Shown in pieces: positions 60,337 through 64,000 of a stretch of 64,000 nucleotides of DNA (position 1 is the first letter of the stretch; each line of letters starts with the position of its first letter). The stretch covers positions 1 to 64,000 of the forward strand of contig VBGR01000032.1 in the NCBI GenBank assembly GCA_005880695.1, read 5' to 3'. A program made the translations under genes and the position numbers. The stretch comes from Chloroflexota bacterium (GTDB lineage Bacteria; Chloroflexota; Dormibacteria; Dormibacterales; Dormibacteraceae). Under the pieces are notes generated by a model. It was given only the letters and a program-made list of their open reading frames with translations. It was not told the origin of the DNA and made no database searches.

Positions 60337-60620
60337 GGCTTAACCAGTCCGGGGTGGGCGGCCGAAAGCGGCCACCCTCGTCGCTCGTCGCTTTTTCCTG
60401 GAGCTGTTCGCCGTCGGAGGAGGGCGCAGCCGCCGGCTAGCCGGCCGGCCTACTCGTCCTGAGCGGGCACCCAGGCCCGCGAGCCACGGTCGAAATGAAG
60501 GTGGCGCGGGTCGAGACCGGATCCAGCGGTGAGCCTTGCCAGGGAGCGGACCAGGAGAAGCAGGGCACCCATACAGCCCTATACCGCCGGCCGGGCGCGA
60601 TGATTCCGCGAGCGGTTCAG
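60337..60620. other. intergenic region, no gene seen
   Basis: 284 bases between the 60028 gene and the recombinase stop. I see a terminator-like hairpin at 60352-60377 and nothing else that is well supported. A stretch near 60520-60570 superficially resembles the signal-recognition-particle RNA core but does not fold the right way (see rejected items). Confidence 0.5.
60352..60377 (+). terminator. possible terminator of the 60028 gene
   Basis: GGGTGG (60352-60357) pairs with CCACCC (60372-60377), with GGCC/GGCC inside. A run of five T follows at 60392-60396, too far for an ideal intrinsic terminator. Confidence 0.35.
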
Positions 60621-61544
60621 CTAGGTTTTCTGCTTGTCGAGGAACTCCTGGTACCGGCGGTAGGCGTCCTGCTTTCGCGAGTCGACGATTTTCGTGTAGC
60701 CCTGCAGCGTGTTCAGGTTGGCGTGGCCGAGCACCTCCTGGACGAGGCGCACGTCGCCGCCCGTCACCTCCAGCAGCGTCGTCGCCGTCGTGTGTCGCGC
60801 TACGTGAGGCGACTTGAAAGACCACGCCCCCAGCTGGACGCGCAGGCGCCGCACGATGTGGCGCGCGCCGGCTCCGGTCAAGCGGCGTGCCCGGTCGTCG
60901 CCGATCTTGCGGTCGTAGTTGACGAAGAGCGCCATGCAGGCATCGGTCCGGTTCTGCAGGTAGTCCTCCAGCGCGGCTTTTGCATCTTCGGTCAGGTACA
61001 CCGGCCGCTGCTTCGAGCCCTTGCCGGTCACGATGAGGCGGTTGCCCTGCCTCGGGATGTCGGTGCGTTCCAGCGCCAGCGCCTCGCTGATCCGGCAGCC
61101 CGTCGAGATCAGAAAGTGGACCAGCGCGCGGTTCCGCTTCTCGAGCGGCGTTTCGCCGGGTAGTGCCGAGAGGAGGCGGGCCAGCTCTTCCGGTTCGATG
61201 GGCTTGGGGAGCCTTTGCTCCAGCTTGGGAAGCGTGATGCCGTTGGAGAGGTCTAGATCGAGCAGGCGCTCGCGGGCCAGCCAGCGCAGCCAGGACCGGA
61301 CCGCCACCAGCGCCCGGGCGCGTGAAGCCGGCGACCGCAACGTCCCCGCCAGATGCCGCTGATAGGCGCGCAGGTCCTCGTGACGCAGATCTGCCATCTG
61401 CAGCGAATGGCCGTTGTCGGCGAGGAATCCGCCGAGACGGCGGATGTCGTGCGAATAGGCGCGAACCGTGTTCGGGCTCCGATTGGCCTCGAGTTGAAGC
61501 CAGCCGAGATATTCGTCGGACGCGGCGCGGAAATCGAGTGCCAT
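60621..61544 (-). CDS. tyrosine recombinase, XerC/XerD-like
   Basis: A 307-residue tyrosine recombinase with SAM-like N-terminal core-binding domain (1-100). Catalytic residues R151 (STGCRISEAL), K175 (TGKGSKQR), H247 and R250 (SPHVARHT), H274 (LGHANLNT), Y283 (QGYTKI) are all present. This length and the lack of neighbouring phage genes suggest a chromosome-dimer-resolution Xer recombinase rather than an integrase. No att-like repeat is visible. Confidence 0.92.
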   Translation of the reverse strand: MALDFRAASDEYLGWLQLEANRSPNTVRAYSHDIRRLGGFLADNGHSLQMADLRHEDLRAYQRHLAGTLRSPASRARALVAVRSWLRWLARERLLDLDLSNGITLPKLEQRLPKPIEPEELARLLSALPGETPLEKRNRALVHFLISTGCRISEALALERTDIPRQGNRLIVTGKGSKQRPVYLTEDAKAALEDYLQNRTDACMALFVNYDRKIGDDRARRLTGAGARHIVRRLRVQLGAWSFKSPHVARHTTATTLLEVTGGDVRLVQEVLGHANLNTLQGYTKIVDSRKQDAYRRYQEFLDKQKT

Positions 61545-61584
61545 GGCTGCCGCCGGCTGCGAATGATAGGGATAATCAACACCC

Positions 61585-62418
61585 GTGGCCCAAACGCTGA
61601 GGGTCCTCGCGGACTCCGACAGCAGACCGGACCTTCACGCCCGACCCCCAGTCGACGACTTCGGCTTCGACGTGGCGTACACCGAAAGGCTGCTGCCGCT
61701 GGCCTTGTGGATCTACCGCAACTACTTCCGCGTGGAGACGTTCGGCATCGAGAACGTGCCCGCCACGGGCCGCTGCCTGCTCGTTTCCAACCACGCCGGC
61801 GTCGTCCCCTACGACGGCGCCATGATTCGGACCGCGATCCTGGCCGAGCATCGCCGCCCGCGCCACGCCCGCATGCTCGTCGTCGACTGGGCGTTCGCCG
61901 TGCCCTTCCTGTCGATGTTTCTGATGAAGACGGGCAACGCCATGGCGCACCCCGACAACGCTACCCAGCTCCTGGAGCGCAACGAGCTGGTGGGAGTCTT
62001 CCCGGAGGGCGTGAGGGGCGCGACCAAGCAGTTCAGCGAGCGCTATCGCGTCCGACGTTTCGGCCGGGGCGGCTTCATCCAGGTGGCGCTCCGCACCCGA
62101 TCGCCGATCGTCCCGGTGGCGGTGGTCGGCTCAGAGGAGGTTCACCCCATCCTTTTCGACGTCCCGCTGCTCGCGGAGGTGCTGGGGACGCCGGCGTTTC
62201 CCGTGACCCCGACCTGGCCGGCGCTCGGCCTGCTCGGGCTGGTGCCCCTGCCGTCCAAGTGGCTGATCGCCTTCGGTGAGCCGATCGACCTGGCCGGCTA
62301 CCCTGCGGACGCCGCCTCGGACCCGGCGGTCGTGCTCGAGCTCAGCGAGCGGGTCCGCTCCCGGATCCAGAAGCGGGTCTACGAGCTCCTGCCCCGCCGC
62401 CGGACGGCTTTTTACTAG
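61585..62418 (+). CDS. 1-acylglycerol-3-phosphate acyltransferase-like protein
   Basis: A 277-residue PlsC-family acyltransferase. The acyltransferase motif appears as NHAGVVPYDGAM, where six residues separate His and Asp instead of the usual four; FPEGVRG is motif III and PIVPVAVVG motif IV. The HX6D variant occurs in a group of actinobacterial-type glycerophospholipid acyltransferases. GTG start. Its 3' end overlaps the Hsp20 gene by 77 bases. Confidence 0.86.
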   Translation: MAQTLRVLADSDSRPDLHARPPVDDFGFDVAYTERLLPLALWIYRNYFRVETFGIENVPATGRCLLVSNHAGVVPYDGAMIRTAILAEHRRPRHARMLVVDWAFAVPFLSMFLMKTGNAMAHPDNATQLLERNELVGVFPEGVRGATKQFSERYRVRRFGRGGFIQVALRTRSPIVPVAVVGSEEVHPILFDVPLLAEVLGTPAFPVTPTWPALGLLGLVPLPSKWLIAFGEPIDLAGYPADAASDPAVVLELSERVRSRIQKRVYELLPRRRTAFY

Positions 62419-62947
62419 ACCCGGGCTTGGGCGCCGTTTTCGGCGAGGGCTTCGGCGCCGCGACTTTGGGGGTCGGCTTGATCTCCGAGTAGGTCTCGCC
62501 CTTGGTCGCCTCGATGGTGGCCCGACCGCCGCTCCGGTTGACCTGGATGTTGATCCGCTCCGGAGCCTTCGGCTTCTGCTTCGGGATGCGGATCGCGAGG
62601 ATGCCGTGGTCGAAGCTGGCCGTGGCTTTGTCCGACCGGCACTCGACAGGGAGCATCACCTGGCGGCTGTATTCGATGCTCGACATCTCCTGGTGGAAGT
62701 AGTCGCGCTCTTCGACCGTGGAGTGGGCCCGGATCGTGAGCAGGCCCTCCGCCGCGCTGACCTCGATGTCCTCGGGCTTCACGCCAGGGAGCGCCGCTTC
62801 GATCACCACATCCGTCTCCGTCTGGTGGACGTTGATCGGCATCATCTCGCCGCGGCCGCGAGGGTGGTGCGGCTGGCCGGCGGCCTGGAGCACCTGCTCC
62901 AGCAGGTCGCGCGCCGGGTTGGGCTCCAAAAAGCGCCAGCGGATCAT
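62342..62947 (-). CDS. Hsp20/alpha-crystallin family small heat-shock protein
   Basis: A 201-residue protein. The alpha-crystallin domain (about 35-125) has VVIEAALPGVKPEDIEV, DYFHQEMSSIEYSRQVMLP and the closing GILAIRIPKQKP. About 60 residues of Lys/Pro/Ser/Ala-rich disordered tail follow (PKPSPKTAPKP), an unusual extension compared with the typical 140-160 residue family. Confidence 0.9.
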   Translation of the reverse strand: MIRWRFLEPNPARDLLEQVLQAAGQPHHPRGRGEMMPINVHQTETDVVIEAALPGVKPEDIEVSAAEGLLTIRAHSTVEERDYFHQEMSSIEYSRQVMLPVECRSDKATASFDHGILAIRIPKQKPKAPERINIQVNRSGGRATIEATKGETYSEIKPTPKVAAPKPSPKTAPKPGSSKKPSGGGAGARRPASGSGSGPAR

Positions 62948-63025
62948 CTGCCTACTCTTCGATTCTAGGGACCCGGGCCACTCCGCCGGCAGTTCGCGGT
63001 CGGTCGTTCGAACGGAAGGCGGAGG

Positions 63026-64000
63026 TTAGGCCACCGCGGTCGCGGGCCGCTGACGGCGACGCGGCCGGCGCCGGCGCCGCGACTGGCCCGTCCGCACGGT
63101 AGTGACGGGTGCACCCGCTGGAGCGGTTCCGCCGTTGATGTCCTTCAAATCGGGCGCGCCCAGCTGGCGCAGCCGCCGCCAGGCCTGCTCATCCTCCGGT
63201 GAGACGAAGGTCAGCGCGCGTCCGGTCTGGCCCATGCGGGCGGTGCGGCCGACGCGGTGGGTCAGCCAGCCGGGGGTCTCCGGCAGCTCGAAGTTGATGA
63301 CGAGGTCGACGTGGCTGATGTCGAGGCCGCGAGCGGCCACGTTGGTCGCCACCAGCACCCGCGTCCGTCCCTCTCGGAACGCGGCCATGGCGCGGTCGCG
63401 AACGGGCTGGGAGAGGTCGCCCTGGAGCTCGACGGAGTCGTGTCCCATGCGGTTCAGATCGCGGTTCAGCTTGCGCACACCGTGCTTCGTGCGTCCGAAC
63501 ACGATCGCGGCGCCGGGGTGGCTGTGGAGGAGGTTGCTGAGAGCGCCCAGCTTCGCGCTCCGCTCGACGCGCAGCAAGCCGTGGTCCAGCAGGTTCTCGC
63601 CTTCTGTCTCGGCCTCGATGCGACAGGGGTCCTGAGTGTGCTTGGCGATCATCCTGCTCACCCATTCGGGCATGGTCGCCGAGGCCAGCACAGTTTGCGG
63701 TTGGTAGGTGAGCCCGAGCAGGCGCTCGACATCGGGTGCGAAACCCGCGTCAAGCATCTCATCGGCCTCGTCGAGCACGAGGTACTCGACCCGTGAGAGC
63801 GAGAGCTGCTTGCGCCCGATCATGTCGAGCGTGCGGCCGGGGGTGCCCACCACCACGTCGGCGCCGGCCTTCAGGGCCGCGGTCTGGGTGGCGTAGCCGA
63901 TGCCTCCATAAAGGAGGGCACAGCGGAGGTTGGTGTCCATGCCCTTCAGCACGCCGGCCACCTGCATCGCGAGCTCGCGAGTGGGTGTCAGGATCAGAGC
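63026..64000 (-). CDS. DEAD-box RNA helicase, 5' end cut by window edge
   Basis: The coding sequence enters at the right edge with ALILTPTRELAMQVA (motif Ia) and runs to a stop at 63026; 324 residues are visible. DEADEML is motif II, SATMPEW motif III, the C-terminal helicase domain has ATNVAARGLDI and HRVGRTARMGQTG (motif VI). The tail is a short Arg-rich segment (SRRRRRPRRRQRP), as in RNA-binding DeaD/RhlE-like helicases. It likely remodels RNA at low temperature or in ribosome assembly. Confidence 0.93.
   Translation of the reverse strand, partial: ALILTPTRELAMQVAGVLKGMDTNLRCALLYGGIGYATQTAALKAGADVVVGTPGRTLDMIGRKQLSLSRVEYLVLDEADEMLDAGFAPDVERLLGLTYQPQTVLASATMPEWVSRMIAKHTQDPCRIEAETEGENLLDHGLLRVERSAKLGALSNLLHSHPGAAIVFGRTKHGVRKLNRDLNRMGHDSVELQGDLSQPVRDRAMAAFREGRTRVLVATNVAARGLDISHVDLVINFELPETPGWLTHRVGRTARMGQTGRALTFVSPEDEQAWRRLRQLGAPDLKDINGGTAPAGAPVTTVRTGQSRRRRRPRRRQRPATAVA

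Noticed and set aside
60520-60575. Similarity to the core of small SRP RNA (GGACCAGGAGAAGCAGGGC)
   Set aside because: The GGAA-type tetraloop hairpin and symmetric loop of SRP domain IV cannot be drawn from this sequence; the match is to a few short words only.
60621-61544. Possible integrase marking a mobile element
   Set aside because: Xer-like length, no att repeats, no phage or conjugation genes, and normal neighbours.

Overview
The window is strongly G+C-rich, densely packed bacterial chromosome with about 75 protein genes, no gene-free stretch longer than about 300 bases, and no rRNA, tRNA, CRISPR array, insertion sequence or prophage that I can recognise. The gene set points to a Terrabacteria lineage: Actinomycetota or a relative such as Dormibacterota/Chloroflexota. 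The evidence is a coenzyme F420 module with an Fgd-type glucose-6-phosphate dehydrogenase, inositol-3-phosphate synthase next to a phosphatidylinositol-phosphate-synthase-like enzyme, a mycothiol-amidase-like LmbE protein, a MoaD-MoaE fusion, and many acyl-CoA dehydrogenases. The exact phylum is inference; no marker RNA is present.

Layout. 1-4.7 kb (minus): two acyl-CoA dehydrogenases, a luciferase-like oxidoreductase, a PHP phosphoesterase and a methyltransferase. 4.7-7.4 kb (plus): a 6-pyruvoyltetrahydropterin synthase/QueD homologue, FolE, a glycosyltransferase and an SDR. 7.5-10.5 kb: a divergent pair of operons around two palindromes, with a holin-like/DUF3618-like membrane pair on one side and ArsR regulator-ino1-PIP synthase on the other. 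10.6-12.5 kb: a GH57 glucanotransferase. 12.6-18.6 kb: a seven-gene overlapping operon (holB, hisC, HD protein, 2-hydroxyacid dehydrogenase, HAD phosphatase, LmbE, ispH). 18.6-22.6 kb: MaoC with an arginine-rich tail, Nudix, MFS, Sir2, BirA. 22.6-26.3 kb: the F420 operon. 26.4-30.3 kb: an Asp-box protein and membrane proteins. 30.4-32.4 kb: YqeY, endonuclease III, radical SAM. 32.5-38.7 kb: acyl-CoA dehydrogenase, small unknown genes, a CHASE2 adenylate cyclase and membrane proteins. 38.8-43.6 kb: alcohol dehydrogenase, YgjP peptidase, VOC protein, acyl-CoA carboxylase beta subunit, LysR. 43.6-49.8 kb: PEBP, an orphan VWA protein, GYD, redoxin, PEP carboxykinase, SLOG protein, MoaX. 49.8-54.6 kb: membrane protein, O-methyltransferase, ClpP, a GT87-like protein, an antiporter. 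54.6-60.3 kb: two metallo-beta-lactamase-fold proteins around an ATP-dependent DNA ligase, two small Cys-rich proteins, NnrE, a SufR-like regulator. 60.6-64 kb: tyrosine recombinase, PlsC, Hsp20, and a DEAD-box helicase cut by the right edge.

Genes are typically coupled through NTGA or TGATG overlaps. Several convergent pairs overlap at their 3' ends. At least three genes appear to lack any ATG/GTG/TTG at the position the protein family demands and instead carry near-cognate codons (ATA at 16104, ACG at 19550, CTG at 25416). The most distinctive points are these start codons, the ArsR/inositol operator palindromes, a dispersed intergenic hairpin repeat (7389 and 37300), a 25-bp inverted repeat before the alcohol dehydrogenase, the MaoC arginine-rich fusion, and the ligase/exonuclease neighbourhood with two small Cys-rich proteins.
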